Counted from the first letter of the stretch, positions 1 through 8,998 are shown. The stretch: DNA of 64,000 bases from Oceanimonas pelagia (GCF_030849025.1 NZ_CP118224.1:1782001-1846000), one strand, 5' to 3'. Notes: generated from the letters alone by a model not told the origin. A program made the numbers and translations.

Positions 1-309
1 CACGCAGAAGTGAAACACGCCGGTTTTCCAGTATTCAAAGTTGTTCTCAGGGTTTTGTTGGCCCTGAAACTGGAACAGCTCCACGCCGATACGATCACCG
101 GTAGACAGGTGGGCGATACGAAAGCGGCCCCAGCCCGGGCCGAACACGTCGGTGCACATTTCGCCGATGGCGCTGTCGTCTTCCACGATGTCGGTGGGCT
201 TCATGATCAGATACCAGCCCATGACCTGGGTGTAGAACGCCACCGCCTTGTCGAGATCCGGCACGGAGATGCCAATGTGGGAAAAGTTTCTCGGATAGAC
301 CTTGCTCAT
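1..309 (-). CDS. VOC (glyoxalase/bleomycin-resistance) family protein, partial
   Basis: The gene starts at the ATG whose complement lies at 307-309 and runs off the left edge, so only the first 103 codons are visible. The protein opens MSKVYPRNFSHIGISVPDLD and continues with KAVAFYTQVMGW, the beta-alpha-beta opening of a vicinal oxygen chelate module; the His of FSHIGISV is the usual first metal ligand. VOC proteins include glyoxalase I, extradiol dioxygenases and antibiotic-binding proteins, and the visible part does not decide which. It is divergent from the LysR-type regulator at 409 with 99 bases between them, so it is a likely target of that regulator. The C-terminal half, with the remaining metal ligands, is outside the window. 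Confidence 0.85.
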   Translation of the reverse strand, partial: MSKVYPRNFSHIGISVPDLDKAVAFYTQVMGWYLIMKPTDIVEDDSAIGEMCTDVFGPGWGRFRIAHLSTGDRIGVELFQFQGQQNPENNFEYWKTGVFHFCV

Positions 310-359
310 GATAATGACCTCTTGGGTTGCTCGTTGTTGAAGCAAGCTTAACCCCATGG

Positions 360-372
360 TTTAATCATTAAA
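360..372. promoter_or_regulatory. Candidate LysR-type operator (T-N11-A palindrome)
   Basis: TTTAATCATTAAA is a perfect 13-base odd palindrome and also a T-N11-A box, the signature core of LysR-family binding sites. It sits in the AT-rich gap between the divergent VOC gene (ATG at 309) and the lysR gene (ATG at 409), where a LysR regulator normally binds. Binding by the neighbouring regulator is inferred. Confidence 0.45.
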
Positions 373-408
373 AATTATCGTTTTTTATTTTTATGAGTAT
401 CATTCTTA

Positions 409-1299
409 ATGGTTAGCCCAGTCTGGCTGCGCAGCTTCTGCACCCTGGTGGAGGTGGGCCACTTCACCCGCACCGCCGAGCGGCTGCACATGACCCAGTC
501 GGGGGTCAGCCAGCATGTACGCAAGCTGGAAGAACATCTGGGGGTGGCGCTGCTGGTGCGCCAAGGCAAGGGCTTTACCCTGACCGATGCCGGCGAACGG
601 CTGTTTGCCGAAGCCAGGGATATTTTGCAGTCGTTGTCGGGCCTGGAGCAACGGGTAGGACAGGACGACCCGTTTACGGGGCAGGTACGGGTAATGTCGC
701 CGGGCAGCGTGGGCCTCAAGCTCTATCCGCAATTACTGGAATTACAGCGCCAGCATACCGGGCTGATAATCGACTACCGCTTTGCCCCCAACGCCAGCGT
801 GGAGCAGGCGGTGGCCGGCAATAGCGTGGATCTGGGGCTGATGACCCAGCCCTCCGCCCATGAGGCCGTTCAGTGCCGGGCCATGGCCGAAGAGGCGCTG
901 CTGCTGGTCACCCCCGCCAGCATCATTGAGCCGGACTGGGCTACCTTGCTGAAGCTGGGCTTTATTGACCACCCGGACGGCAACCATCATGCCGGCCTGC
1001 TGCTGGGGGCCAACTTTACCGAGTTTGAACACGTGAGCCAGTTTCAAAAAACCGGCTTTTCCAACCAGATTGGGCTTATCCTGGCGCCGGTCAGTCTCGG
1101 GCTGGGTTTTACCGTGCTGCCGGCTCATGCTGTGGCAGCCTTTGCACAGCCGGCGTTGATCCGCGCCCATGCCCTGCCTCATCCCGCAAGCGAAACCATT
1201 TATGCCGCCACTCACCGCCACAAGCCGGTGCCCAGCCGGGTCAACACAGTGCTGAGGGTGGCCAAAACCTCCTTAACCCAACCAAAGGACGAATCATGA
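409..1299 (+). CDS. LysR family transcriptional regulator
   Basis: This 296-residue protein has the standard LTTR length and layout. The N-terminal winged helix-turn-helix covers about residues 4-62, with LRSFCTLVEVGHFTRTAERL followed by HMTQSGVSQHVRKLEEHLG. A substrate-binding, periplasmic-protein-like domain follows from about residue 88. It is expected to act as a cytoplasmic tetramer sensing an unknown small molecule. It is divergent from the VOC gene and its stop overlaps the start of the HIT gene by 4 bases (ATGA), so it appears co-transcribed with that gene. Effector and regulon cannot be read from the sequence. Confidence 0.92.
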   Translation: MVSPVWLRSFCTLVEVGHFTRTAERLHMTQSGVSQHVRKLEEHLGVALLVRQGKGFTLTDAGERLFAEARDILQSLSGLEQRVGQDDPFTGQVRVMSPGSVGLKLYPQLLELQRQHTGLIIDYRFAPNASVEQAVAGNSVDLGLMTQPSAHEAVQCRAMAEEALLLVTPASIIEPDWATLLKLGFIDHPDGNHHAGLLLGANFTEFEHVSQFQKTGFSNQIGLILAPVSLGLGFTVLPAHAVAAFAQPALIRAHALPHPASETIYAATHRHKPVPSRVNTVLRVAKTSLTQPKDES

Positions 1300-1763
1300 G
1301 CTGCATTTTCTGCGACATCGTGGCGGGCAAGGCGCCCTGCCACAAGGTGTGGGAAGACCACGAGCACCTGGCGTTTCTGTCCATCTTTCCCAACACCAGG
1401 GGCTTTACCGTGGTGATCCCCAAGACCCACCACCCCAGCTATGCCTTTGACGCCCCCGACGAGGTACTGAGCAAGCTGATTATCGCCACCAAACGGGTGG
1501 CGAAGCTGCTGGATCAGTCCTTTGACGACGTGGCCCGCACCGGCCTGTTTTTTGAGGGTTACGGCGTGGATCACCTGCACAGCAAGCTGTTCCCCATGCA
1601 CGGCACCGGACAGGACTCCAAGTTTCAGGCCATTGAATCGGTACGGGAAAAGTATTTCGAGCGCTACGAGGGCTATTTGTCGTCCCACGACAGCCACCGC
1701 GCCGACGACGCCGAGCTGGCTGCGCTCGCCGCCCACATTCGCGGCGTGGCAGAGCAGGGCTAA
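1296..1763 (+). CDS. HIT family nucleotide hydrolase-like protein
   Basis: The 155-residue protein begins MSCIFCDIVAGKAPCHKVWE, the usual opening of a histidine-triad (HIT) domain, and has GFTVVIPKTHH in the substrate-binding strand. The triad region reads VDHLHSKLFPMHG near residues 90-102. Two of the His residues of the canonical H-x-H-x-H run are present, but the third position is Lys; a further His follows in PMHG. HIT hydrolases cleave or transfer nucleoside monophosphates (Ap4A, AMP conjugates). The altered triad places it in a side branch, and activity is uncertain. It is coupled to the upstream lysR by an ATGA overlap and converges on the next gene with a few bases of overlap. Confidence 0.85.
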   Translation: MSCIFCDIVAGKAPCHKVWEDHEHLAFLSIFPNTRGFTVVIPKTHHPSYAFDAPDEVLSKLIIATKRVAKLLDQSFDDVARTGLFFEGYGVDHLHSKLFPMHGTGQDSKFQAIESVREKYFERYEGYLSSHDSHRADDAELAALAAHIRGVAEQG

Positions 1764-2035
1764 AGAATCTGGTTGCGCACCAGGCCACGTTTCACACTTT
1801 TGCACAGCTTGCCAAAACGGCGTATTTCATCAAAGTGGGGCACAATGCCCCGCTTTACCTGGTGTTCCCAGTAGCTGAGTTCGGAGTCGAGCAACTCCAT
1901 CAGTTTTTTCGGGCAGCCAATGCAGTTGTTGCCGGTGCCGCACACAAAAGTATCGGATTCATAAAGGGGAAAGGTTTGCTTGGCCTGCTCAATCAGCTCC
2001 CGCATGGCGGTGAGCCGGTCGGGTTTGCGCGACAT
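1760..2035 (-). CDS. Conserved hypothetical protein with a CGTGNNCIGCPKK cysteine motif
   Basis: This small 91-residue protein has a highly basic N-terminus (MSRKPDRLTAMRELIEQAKQ) and, at about residues 32-44, the motif CGTGNNCIGCPKK. Its three Cys residues could bind a metal or iron-sulfur centre. The rest is predicted helical and includes a fourth Cys (GKLCKSVKRGL). There is no signal peptide or membrane segment, so it should be cytoplasmic. It converges with the HIT gene. I recognise it only as a conserved gammaproteobacterial hypothetical and assign no function. Confidence 0.75.
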   Translation of the reverse strand: MSRKPDRLTAMRELIEQAKQTFPLYESDTFVCGTGNNCIGCPKKLMELLDSELSYWEHQVKRGIVPHFDEIRRFGKLCKSVKRGLVRNQIL

Positions 2036-2185
2036 AGAGTTCTCCTTCCGTCAGACAGACGGCAATGCAACATCAAACCCCGTCAGCATACGCCTGTTGC
2101 ACCTGTCCGTTCTGATCTGCATCAAGCCGGAGCAGCCTGCACTGTACTAGCCTGTAGCTAACGGCAAATAAAGGCAGGAAGCGTT

Positions 2186-2413
2186 ATGTCCGACACCATG
2201 CTGATCCGGGTGCTGAAAACCGCCATGATCATTGGCATTTGCCTGATCCTGTTAGGGGTTTATCTGCACAACAGCCATCATATGGAAGCACTTGGCGTAA
2301 CCGGCATTCTGATCAGCGCCGGCTGTGTGGCCGTGGGTATGATCCTCTCCCTGCCCACCAAAATGTATCTTACCTTTGTGCTGATGAAGCGGGAGAACAA
2401 CCGCCCTCAGTAA
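2186..2413 (+). CDS. Small two-helix membrane protein, hypothetical
   Basis: The product is 75 residues with two strongly hydrophobic stretches, roughly residues 12-28 (TAMIIGICLILLGVYL) and 38-57 (LGVTGILISAGCVAVGMIL), followed by a short basic tail ([10 protein letters not shown]). It is probably an inner-membrane hairpin protein. The start is supported by AGGCAGGA, centred about 10 bases before the ATG. Its 3' end overlaps the 3' end of cobO on the other strand by 7 bases. No function can be assigned. Confidence 0.7.
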   Translation: MSDTMLIRVLKTAMIIGICLILLGVYLHNSHHMEALGVTGILISAGCVAVGMILSLPTKMYLTFVLMKRENNRPQ

Positions 2414-3024
2414 TCAAATCCTTGCTGGGCCTTCACGCCGGCTTCAAAGGCGTGCTTCACCGACTGCACTTCGCTCACGGTATCGGCCAGCTCGATAATG
2501 GCCCGGTGACAGCCGCGGCCGGTGATCACCACATGCTGGTGGGCCGGACGATTTTTCAGGGCGGTCAGCACCCGGTCCAGATCCAGATAGTGATAGGCCA
2601 CCATGTAGGTGAGCTCGTCGAGCAGCACCAGATCGATGCTGGGGTCGGCCAGCATTTTTTCCGCCGGCAACCAGGTTTGCTCGCAGGCTTCCATGTCTTT
2701 TTCACGGTTCTGGGTTTCCCAGGTAAAACCGGTGTTCATCACCACAAAGGGCACACCCACCTGTTGCAGCAGGTTGCGCTCACCGCAGTCCCAGCCGCCC
2801 TTGATAAACTGTACCACGGCGGCCTTTTTGCCGTGGCCCACGGCCCGCGCCACGGTGCCAAAGCCGGCGGTGCTCTTGCCCTTGCCGTTGCCGGTGATCA
2901 CCATGAGTACACCACGCTCCTCGGTGGCGGCGGCCACCTTGGCGTCTACCGCTTCCTTTACCTTTTGCTGGCGCTGCTGGTGGCGCTCGGCTTTTACCTG
3001 CTCGCGATTCTGATCATTGCTCAT
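2407..3024 (-). CDS. cobO: Corrinoid adenosyltransferase (cob(I)yrinic acid a,c-diamide adenosyltransferase)
   Basis: The 205-residue protein is of the BtuR/CobO/CobP family, which transfers the 5'-deoxyadenosyl group of ATP to reduced corrinoid. It has the P-loop [13 protein letters not shown] at about residues 45-57 and the downstream [16 protein letters not shown] block typical of CobO, after a charged N-terminal helix rich in Gln, Lys and Arg. The gene overlaps the 3' end of cobQ by 11 bases and is translated after it in the same minus-strand operon. This pairs adenosylation with amidation of the corrin ring. The family assignment is secure; btuR is the alternative name. Confidence 0.95.
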   Translation of the reverse strand: MSNDQNREQVKAERHQQRQQKVKEAVDAKVAAATEERGVLMVITGNGKGKSTAGFGTVARAVGHGKKAAVVQFIKGGWDCGERNLLQQVGVPFVVMNTGFTWETQNREKDMEACEQTWLPAEKMLADPSIDLVLLDELTYMVAYHYLDLDRVLTALKNRPAHQHVVITGRGCHRAIIELADTVSEVQSVKHAFEAGVKAQQGFDY

Positions 3025-4561
3025 GGGGGTGTCCTTGTTGCGTGTTCGGTTGCATCAGTTGTTCGAGTAATTCCAGGTTAAGGTGCTGCTCAAGGGTGTC
3101 GGCCAGCCGGTTGATGCTGGCCTCGCGCAACGCATCCAGTGCCACCGCCTGCCGGCTGTCGCTCAGGCCGGCCCAGGACAGCAGCGCATTACAGGCGGCG
3201 GTGCTGTCGAACAGGCCATGCAGGTAGGTACCCAGCACCTGGTTGTCGTTTGATACCATGCCGTCGGGCTGCGACTCGCCGTCGGCCACCAGCCGCATCA
3301 GCGGCGCATGTTCATCCAGCGCCGTGCTTTGGCCACAATGAATTTCATAGCCGTGCACGACGCAGGAGGCGCCGTCAAGGCTCAGGGTGCCGGTGACGTT
3401 GCGTAGCTGCTTGCCGGCTTCAAGCCGGGTGGTCATGGGCAAATAGCCCAGTCCGTCACTGCTGCCGGCGGCACTTTCAATGCCCTGGGGATCGTCGATG
3501 CGCAGGCCCAGCATCTGGTAACCGCCGCAAATGCCCATCAGCTTGCCGCCGTAGCGCAGGTGGCGATCCAGCCAGGCCTGCCAGCCGTGAGCCTTGAGCA
3601 CCGCCAGATCGTCCCGCACCGCCTTGCTGCCGGGCAAAATCACCAGATCCGCCGGAGGGCACAGGGCCGGGTTTGAACCCGCGTGCACCAAAGTGAGCGC
3701 CACCCGCGGATGCAGGCGCAGGGCGTCGACGTCGGTGTGATTGCTGATGCGCGGTGTCACCAGCACCACCACCCGGAGCGGGCGCTCGTCACTGTGGGCG
3801 GCACCGTGGTGAACGATGGCATCTTCCGCATCCAGCACCAGGTTGTCCAGGTAGGGCACCACTCCCAGCACCGGCTTGCCGGTGAGATCTTCAAGCATGG
3901 TCAGGCCATTTTCCAGCAGGCGAATGTCGCCGCGAAACCGGTTGATCACCAGTCCCTTTACCCGCGCCCGCTCCGCCTCGCTCAGCAGCATCAGGGTGCC
4001 GTAAAGCTGGGCAAACACGCCGCCCTTGTCGATGTCGGCCACCAGGATCACCGGGCAGTCGGCGGCCTCGGCAAAGCCCATGTTGGCAATGTCGTTGTCG
4101 CGCAGGTTGATCTCCGCCGGGCTGCCCGCCCCTTCCACCAGCACCAGCTGATAGCTGTGGCGCAGGCGCTCAAAGGAGTCGAGCACCGCCGTCATCACCC
4201 GTTGCTTGTACTGGCGGGCGCCGGGGCCGAAAAAGTCTTGCGCTTCCACCACCGACAACGCCCGGCCCTGCACGATCACCTGGGCGCTGGTGTCGCTCTG
4301 GGGCTTGAGCAGTATGGGGTTAAAGTCGGTATGGGCCGGCACGCCGCAGGCCACCGCCTGCAACGCCTGGGCCCGGCCGATTTCACCACCCTCGCTGGTC
4401 ACGGCGCTGTTCAGCGCCATGTTCTGGGGCTTGAACGGCGCCACACGCAGGCCACGGCGGGCAAACACCCGGCACAGCCCGGCCACCAGGGTGGTTTTGC
4501 CGGCGTCGGAAGCGGTGCCCTGCACCATCAGGGCGAGGGCCGGGTGAGAAGAGCTGGTCAT
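3014..4561 (-). CDS. cobQ: Cobyric acid synthase (adenosylcobyric acid synthase)
   Basis: This 515-residue enzyme carries out glutamine-dependent amidation at positions b, d, e and g of adenosylcobyrinic a,c-diamide. The N-terminal ATP-binding domain has [19 protein letters not shown] (P-loop) and [13 protein letters not shown]. The C-terminal class I glutamine amidotransferase domain has [12 protein letters not shown] with the nucleophilic Cys near residue 345, and a late GTYLHGLFD with the catalytic His. Length is normal for CobQ/CbiP. It is the first gene of the cobQ-cobO pair. No cobalamin riboswitch was recognised in the 172 bases upstream, which hold a dispersed repeat instead. Confidence 0.96.
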   Translation of the reverse strand: MTSSSHPALALMVQGTASDAGKTTLVAGLCRVFARRGLRVAPFKPQNMALNSAVTSEGGEIGRAQALQAVACGVPAHTDFNPILLKPQSDTSAQVIVQGRALSVVEAQDFFGPGARQYKQRVMTAVLDSFERLRHSYQLVLVEGAGSPAEINLRDNDIANMGFAEAADCPVILVADIDKGGVFAQLYGTLMLLSEAERARVKGLVINRFRGDIRLLENGLTMLEDLTGKPVLGVVPYLDNLVLDAEDAIVHHGAAHSDERPLRVVVLVTPRISNHTDVDALRLHPRVALTLVHAGSNPALCPPADLVILPGSKAVRDDLAVLKAHGWQAWLDRHLRYGGKLMGICGGYQMLGLRIDDPQGIESAAGSSDGLGYLPMTTRLEAGKQLRNVTGTLSLDGASCVVHGYEIHCGQSTALDEHAPLMRLVADGESQPDGMVSNDNQVLGTYLHGLFDSTAACNALLSWAGLSDSRQAVALDALREASINRLADTLEQHLNLELLEQLMQPNTQQGHPHEQ

Positions 4562-4643
4562 GGCTGGAATCAGGCTGGCTTGAAACTGATGCGCACCTTA
4601 GCACGAATGGGTGTGGGGCTTAAGAGCTGCCCCCTTGACCATA

Positions 4644-4724
4644 GTCATTCCGGCCTGTAAGCCGGAATCCATTCTGCAAGCCACGGTGCAGTATACGCTG
4701 AACTCCCGCCTTCGCGGGAGTGAC
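4644..4724. repeat. Dispersed repeat family R1, copy 1 (GTCATTCC...GGAGTGAC)
   Basis: This element starts GTCATTCCGGCCTGTAAGCC and ends CCCGCCTTCGCGGGAGTGAC. It contains two hairpins, CCGGCctgtaaGCCGG and CTCCCGCcttcGCGGGAG. Related copies occur at 42833-42932 and, more degenerate or partial, at 22526-22604 and 40247-40273. It fills most of the gap between cobQ and ndh. Confidence 0.75.
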
Positions 4725-4733
4725 AGCATAAAC

Positions 4734-6026
4734 TCAGTGCAGCTTCAGCCGCGGGCGCAGAAAACGGTTGATGCGTCCCACCAGCATCATCAGGCCGGTG
4801 CGGGTATAGCCGTGCAGCGCTACCTGGTGCATGCGGTACAGCGACACATACACGGTGCGGGCGATACGCCCTTCCACCATCATGGAGCCACGCATCAGGT
4901 TGCCCATCAAGGATCCCACGGTACTGTAGCGGCTCAGGTTCACCAGAGAGCCATGATCCTTGTACACATAGGGCTTGAGCGCACGGCCATGAAGGCTGGC
5001 GAGAATGTTGTCGTAGGCCAGGCTGGCCATCTGGTGGGCCGACTGGGCCCGGGGCGGCACCGGCTTGCCGTCGGCCTGCAGGCAGAAGGCGCAGTCGCCA
5101 ATCACGAAAATACTGTCGTCGCGGGTGGTTTGCAGGGTGTCCTTCACCGCCAGCTGGTTGATGCGGTTGGTCTCAAGACCGGCAATGTCCTTGATAAAGT
5201 CGGGCGCCTTGATGCCGGCGGCCCACACCATGAGGTTGGCGGGGATCAGCTCGCCGTCCCTGGTTTTCAGGCCCTCGGCGGTGGCTTCCACCACCATGGT
5301 GCCCACCCGTACGTCCACGCCCAGCTCGCGCAGCTCCTTGTGGGCCATGGCGGAAATGCGCTCGGGCAGCGCCGGCAGAATACGCGGACCGGCTTCCACC
5401 AGGGTCAGACGCAGGCAGTCGCGGGTCAGCTTCTTGAAGCCGTAGGCATGCAGATGCTCCACCGCGTTATACAGCTCGGCGGAAAGCTCCACACCGGTGG
5501 CACCGCCTCCCACAATGGCGATGTCCACCTTTTCATCCACGGTGTCGCTCTCGGCGTATTGCAGAAAGCGGTTCATCAGCTCATTGTGAAAACGTTCGGC
5601 CTGTTGCGGGCTGTCGAGGAAAATGCAGTGATCCCGCACGCCCGGCGTGCCAAAATCGTTGGACACCGAGCCAATGGCCATTACCAGAATGTCGTAGCTG
5701 AGGGTGCGCTCACCCACCACCGGCTTGCCGTTGTCGTCGGCCAGCGGGGCCAGCTTGATACGCTTGTGGTCACGGTCGATGTCGGTCAGGGTACCCAGGT
5801 GAAAACTAAAGCCATGGTTATGGGCCTGGGAGCGGTAGCTCAGCCCGTCAATGCCGGTGTCCATGGCGCCGGTGGCCACTTCGTGCAGCAGCGGCTTCCA
5901 CAGGTGGGTACGGTTGCGATCCACCAGGATCACTTCCGCTTTGCCCTTGCGCCCCAGCTGACGACCCAGTTTGGTTACCAGCTCCAGCCCGCCGGCCCCC
6001 CCGCCGACCACTATGATGCGTGTCAT
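4734..6026 (-). CDS. ndh: Type II NADH:quinone oxidoreductase
   Basis: This 430-residue single-subunit, non-proton-pumping flavoprotein passes electrons from NADH to quinone at the inner membrane face. The N-terminal FAD motif is [19 protein letters not shown], the second dinucleotide-binding motif is [17 protein letters not shown] near residue 170, and the quinone-side motif [11 protein letters not shown] follows. The C-terminus is basic and amphipathic ([13 protein letters not shown]), as expected for peripheral membrane attachment. It lies downstream of nagZ on the same strand, as in E. coli, but the E. coli ycfP between them is absent. A strong terminator separates the two genes, so ndh must have its own promoter. 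Confidence 0.95.
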   Translation of the reverse strand: MTRIIVVGGGAGGLELVTKLGRQLGRKGKAEVILVDRNRTHLWKPLLHEVATGAMDTGIDGLSYRSQAHNHGFSFHLGTLTDIDRDHKRIKLAPLADDNGKPVVGERTLSYDILVMAIGSVSNDFGTPGVRDHCIFLDSPQQAERFHNELMNRFLQYAESDTVDEKVDIAIVGGGATGVELSAELYNAVEHLHAYGFKKLTRDCLRLTLVEAGPRILPALPERISAMAHKELRELGVDVRVGTMVVEATAEGLKTRDGELIPANLMVWAAGIKAPDFIKDIAGLETNRINQLAVKDTLQTTRDDSIFVIGDCAFCLQADGKPVPPRAQSAHQMASLAYDNILASLHGRALKPYVYKDHGSLVNLSRYSTVGSLMGNLMRGSMMVEGRIARTVYVSLYRMHQVALHGYTRTGLMMLVGRINRFLRPRLKLH

Positions 6027-6045
6027 TATTCAAACCTCGTAAGAT

Positions 6046-6082
6046 AAAAAAACCTGCGGCTATGGCATATCCATAGCGGCAG
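6046..6082 (-). terminator. Rho-independent terminator after nagZ
   Basis: On the minus strand CTGCCGCTATGG and CCATAGCCGCAG form a 12-bp stem with one mismatch around a 5-base loop. Seven T residues follow (the A run at 6046-6052). It ends the nagZ transcript 94 bases after its stop and isolates ndh transcriptionally. Confidence 0.85.
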
Positions 6083-6175
6083 ATTCTTGCGATGCCGCCT
6101 CCGCAGAGGCGGACACCATTGTAAAAGTTGCAACCGATTCCACAACTTTATTTTTACATAAAAATAACTACCGGC

Positions 6176-7186
6176 TCAATGGCTCCAGCCCTGCTCGGCA
6201 CCAATGCGCCGCAACCGCGCGCTGGCCTCCCGCCAACGCCGGCTGCCATACAGGTGCGCCGGGCCGGCATTGTCTTTCTTGCGCAGAACGGACAGATCCC
6301 GCTGCAGATCGTGAGGCAGGCTGTCGATAATGGCCACGGCACCAGGCCGGTGGTTGCAAGCCAGCAGCAGGTCGCAGCCCGCCGCCAGGGCCTGGCGCGC
6401 CCGCTCGGCATACCCCCCGGCCACCGCCGCCCCCTCCATGGTGAGATCGTCACTGAAAATGAGGCCGTCAAAGCCCAGACGACGGCGCAGCACCTCTTTC
6501 AGCCAGAATTCCGAGAAGCCGGCGGGCCGTTCATCCACCTTGCGGTAAATCACATGGGCCGGCATCACCCCCTGGATCACCCCTTGAGCAATCAGGGTTT
6601 GAAAGGGCACCATGTCGGCCTGCTCAATCTCGGAAAGTACACGTTCGTCCACCGGGCTTTCGGTGTGGGAATCGGCGCGCACACTGCCATGGCCGGGAAA
6701 GTGCTTGGCCACCGCCGCCATGCCGGCGTCCTTCATGCCGGCAATAAAGGCGCCGGCGTGGTCTATCACCGGCCGCGGATCGGCACCAAAGCTGCGATCG
6801 CCTATCACCTCGCTGCCCCGCTCCAGATCGAGCACGGGGGCAAAGCTCAGATCAATGTCGTGAGCCAGCAGCTCGGCGGCCATCAGCCAGCCGGCATCGG
6901 CCAGCAGCGCTTGCCGCTCGGGATGGTCGAGGCCGGCCAGTTTGCCCGGCGCCGGCAGCGGAAAAAAGCCGTCGCGAAAGCGCTGCACCCGGCCGCCTTC
7001 GTGATCCACGGTCAGCAGCAGACCGGGTTTGACCGCTCGAATGGCCCGTACCAGGGCGGTAAGCTGCGCCCGGTCATGATAATTTCTGGCGAAAAATATC
7101 ACCCCGCCCACCGCCGGGTGCGCCAGCAGCTCACGCTCTTCCGCATCCAGCTCGCAGCCGGTGATATCGAGAATAAAGGGACCCAT
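6176..7186 (-). CDS. nagZ: Beta-N-acetylhexosaminidase NagZ
   Basis: This cytoplasmic GH3 enzyme removes GlcNAc from anhydromuropeptides during peptidoglycan recycling. I start it at MGPFILDITGCELDAEERE (336 residues), which matches the E. coli N-terminus; an in-frame extension of 17 residues to 7237 has no family counterpart and overlaps thiK. Visible landmarks are VDHEGGRVQRF, the catalytic loop KHFPGHGSVRADSH (Asp/His dyad, about residue 175) and IFSDDLTMEGA with the nucleophilic Asp. It follows thiK on the same strand, and a hairpin terminator follows it. Confidence 0.95.
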   Translation of the reverse strand: MGPFILDITGCELDAEERELLAHPAVGGVIFFARNYHDRAQLTALVRAIRAVKPGLLLTVDHEGGRVQRFRDGFFPLPAPGKLAGLDHPERQALLADAGWLMAAELLAHDIDLSFAPVLDLERGSEVIGDRSFGADPRPVIDHAGAFIAGMKDAGMAAVAKHFPGHGSVRADSHTESPVDERVLSEIEQADMVPFQTLIAQGVIQGVMPAHVIYRKVDERPAGFSEFWLKEVLRRRLGFDGLIFSDDLTMEGAAVAGGYAERARQALAAGCDLLLACNHRPGAVAIIDSLPHDLQRDLSVLRKKDNAGPAHLYGSRRWREASARLRRIGAEQGWSH

Positions 7187-7229
7187 GTTTGCTCCGGGGC
7201 CGCGTTGCGGCCGTGTTGAAATGACAGTG

Positions 7230-8069
7230 TTATTCAAGACTAAGGATTAACCGCGTCCGGGCGCCATCGGCCCAGACGGCATAATCCGCCCCGCCGCTGT
7301 GCCGGTGCTGCACCAGGGCCCACAGCAGGGTAAGCAGGTGCACCCAGGGCAGGCGGGCACGCAGGCGGGCCAGGCTCATGCTGCCGCCGGCCCGAAGATA
7401 GAGGGCCAGCAGCTCACGGCAGCCCGCATCATCCAGGCCCTGGTCATCGGCGATCACCGCCAGCTCAAAGGCGGGATCTGCAAGTGCCGCATATTCCCAG
7501 TCCACCAGCCAGGGCCGCGGGCCCAGCAGGTTGCCGGCGGTCAGATCACAGTGACAAAGGGCAGGCACAAAGGCCGGATTCAGCTCGGGGCGGTCAAACT
7601 CCGCCAGCAATGCGCGCAGCCAGGACGGTGGCGTCTCCAGCCGGGCAAGGTAATGCCCGGCTCTTTGCGCCAGGTTCAGCGTTGCCAGGCCGGTGCCGTC
7701 AAGCCCGTGCAACCGCGCCACTTTGGCCATCAGTGCCGCCAGCTCCCCCGGTGCACGGCGCCAGTCCGGTTCGTCCAGCCAGTCCAGCACCAGCAGGCCG
7801 GTTTCGGGGTGGGCATAACGAATGGCCGGGGCCAGCCCGGCCCCGGCCGCCACCCGGTGAGCCAGCAGCTCATGCTCTCGGTGAATGCCCAGCTCCTGAG
7901 GCCGCGCCCGCCCCAGCCGCAGCCAGTAGCTGGCCTGTTCGGTGTCCAGCCGGTAACAGCGGTTGGTATGGCCGCCGGCCAGGGGCGTCAGCCTGCCCCG
8001 CAGTGCCGCCGGCAGGCCGGAGAGCCATGGCTCAGCGTCCACTGACGCTGTCGGACCAGAGCACCTCAC
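7230..8069 (-). CDS. thiK: Thiamine kinase-like phosphotransferase
   Basis: This 279-residue protein belongs to the choline-kinase/APH fold. It has GGHTNRCYRL in the nucleotide loop, ALCHCDLTAGNLL (the catalytic Brenner motif with Asp) and WLVDWEYAALADPAFELA (metal-binding Asp). In E. coli the gene between lpoB and nagZ is thiK (ycfN), which phosphorylates thiamine. Position and length agree here, so the name rests on synteny plus family. The longest frame starts inside lpoB. A GTG at 8042, overlapping the lpoB stop by 11 bases, is an alternative start that leaves 270 residues. Confidence 0.82.
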   Translation of the reverse strand: MRCSGPTASVDAEPWLSGLPAALRGRLTPLAGGHTNRCYRLDTEQASYWLRLGRARPQELGIHREHELLAHRVAAGAGLAPAIRYAHPETGLLVLDWLDEPDWRRAPGELAALMAKVARLHGLDGTGLATLNLAQRAGHYLARLETPPSWLRALLAEFDRPELNPAFVPALCHCDLTAGNLLGPRPWLVDWEYAALADPAFELAVIADDQGLDDAGCRELLALYLRAGGSMSLARLRARLPWVHLLTLLWALVQHRHSGGADYAVWADGARTRLILSLE

Positions 8070-8637
8070 CGCTGGCCAGCTCCATTAGCTGGGCGCGCAG
8101 GCTGAAACCACTGCCGGCCCGGTGCAGACTGCCGGACAGCAGGTAATCGGCACCGCTTTGCTTGCCCAGGCGCACCAGTGAGGCCATGTCGGCGCGGCCG
8201 CTCTGATAGGCCAGCTGCTGGCGCAGGCTGTTCACCTCGGGGCCGGAGACAAAGTTGAGCGAACCGCTCAGCTGTGCCTGCAGCCGCTCGGTCAGCCCGC
8301 GGGTGTCCACCGGACTGCCGGCCTGATTGCGAATGTCGTCAAGCAGCACCGGGCCCGTTACCTCGTTAATGGCGGCGCTGGCCCGCAGCCTGGCCGCCAG
8401 GCTGTCGGCCAGGCGCTCCATGCTGGCGTTGTTGGCTTCCGGCAGCGGCGCCGGCGGTGCCTCGGGCAGCTCAATCACCGGCGGCTGGGGAACCGGCCGG
8501 GGCAGCACCGGCGGCCGCACCGGCTCGGGCGTAGCCGGCGTTACCGGCGCCGGCTGGCTCGAATAGGGATTGGGCAGGGTACAGGCACTCAGGGCCAGAA
8601 CCGCCGAGGCCAGGGTAGCAATGCGAAAAGGGGTCAT
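8032..8637 (-). CDS. lpoB: Outer-membrane lipoprotein activator of PBP1b
   Basis: The 201-residue precursor has a signal peptide ending in the lipobox LSAC (Cys about residue 19). A long Pro-rich linker follows (about residues 25-68, with VRPPVLPRPVPQPPVIEL). The folded C-terminal domain contains LLDDIRNQAGSPVDTRGLTE and SGADYLLSGSLH, characteristic of LpoB. LpoB crosses the periplasm from the outer membrane and stimulates the bifunctional synthase PBP1b. It sits between hinT and thiK in E. coli order; the ycfL gene found there in E. coli is missing. Confidence 0.9.
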   Translation of the reverse strand: MTPFRIATLASAVLALSACTLPNPYSSQPAPVTPATPEPVRPPVLPRPVPQPPVIELPEAPPAPLPEANNASMERLADSLAARLRASAAINEVTGPVLLDDIRNQAGSPVDTRGLTERLQAQLSGSLNFVSGPEVNSLRQQLAYQSGRADMASLVRLGKQSGADYLLSGSLHRAGSGFSLRAQLMELASGEVLWSDSVSGR

Positions 8638-8647
8638 GAGCGCTCCT

Positions 8648-8998
8648 TTATACCGCCAGCATGGGGCCCAGCGGGCGGCCCCCCAGCAGGTGCATGTGAA
8701 TGTGATACACCTCCTGGCCGCCGTGGCGGTTGCAGTTTACCATCAGGCGGTAGCCGTCTTCGGCAATGCCGGCATCGGCGGCCAGTTTGCGGGCCACGGT
8801 AAACAGGCGCCCCAGAGCCAGCTCGTGCTCGGCTTCCACCTCGTTCACCGTGGGGATCACCACATTGGGAATGATCAGAATATGGGTGGGTGCCTTGGGG
8901 GAAATATCACGAAAGGCGGTGACCAGCTCATCCTGATACAGGATGTCGGCGGGAATTTCCTTGCGAATGATTTTGCTGAAAATGGTCTCTTCTGCCAT
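8648..8998 (-). CDS. hinT: Purine nucleoside phosphoramidase (HIT family)
   Basis: This 116-residue classical Hint protein begins [20 protein letters not shown] and carries the complete triad HIHMHLLGG at about residues 100-108. It hydrolyses AMP-lysine and other purine phosphoramidates in the cytoplasm. Length and motifs agree with E. coli HinT. Only 10 bases separate its stop from lpoB, so it heads the hinT-lpoB-thiK-nagZ unit. Unlike the HIT protein at 1296, its triad is intact. Confidence 0.95.
   Translation of the reverse strand: MAEETIFSKIIRKEIPADILYQDELVTAFRDISPKAPTHILIIPNVVIPTVNEVEAEHELALGRLFTVARKLAADAGIAEDGYRLMVNCNRHGGQEVYHIHMHLLGGRPLGPMLAV

Noticed and set aside
4562-4733. A cobalamin riboswitch upstream of cobQ.
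   Set aside because: The gap is filled by an R1 repeat and no conserved B12-box could be recognised.
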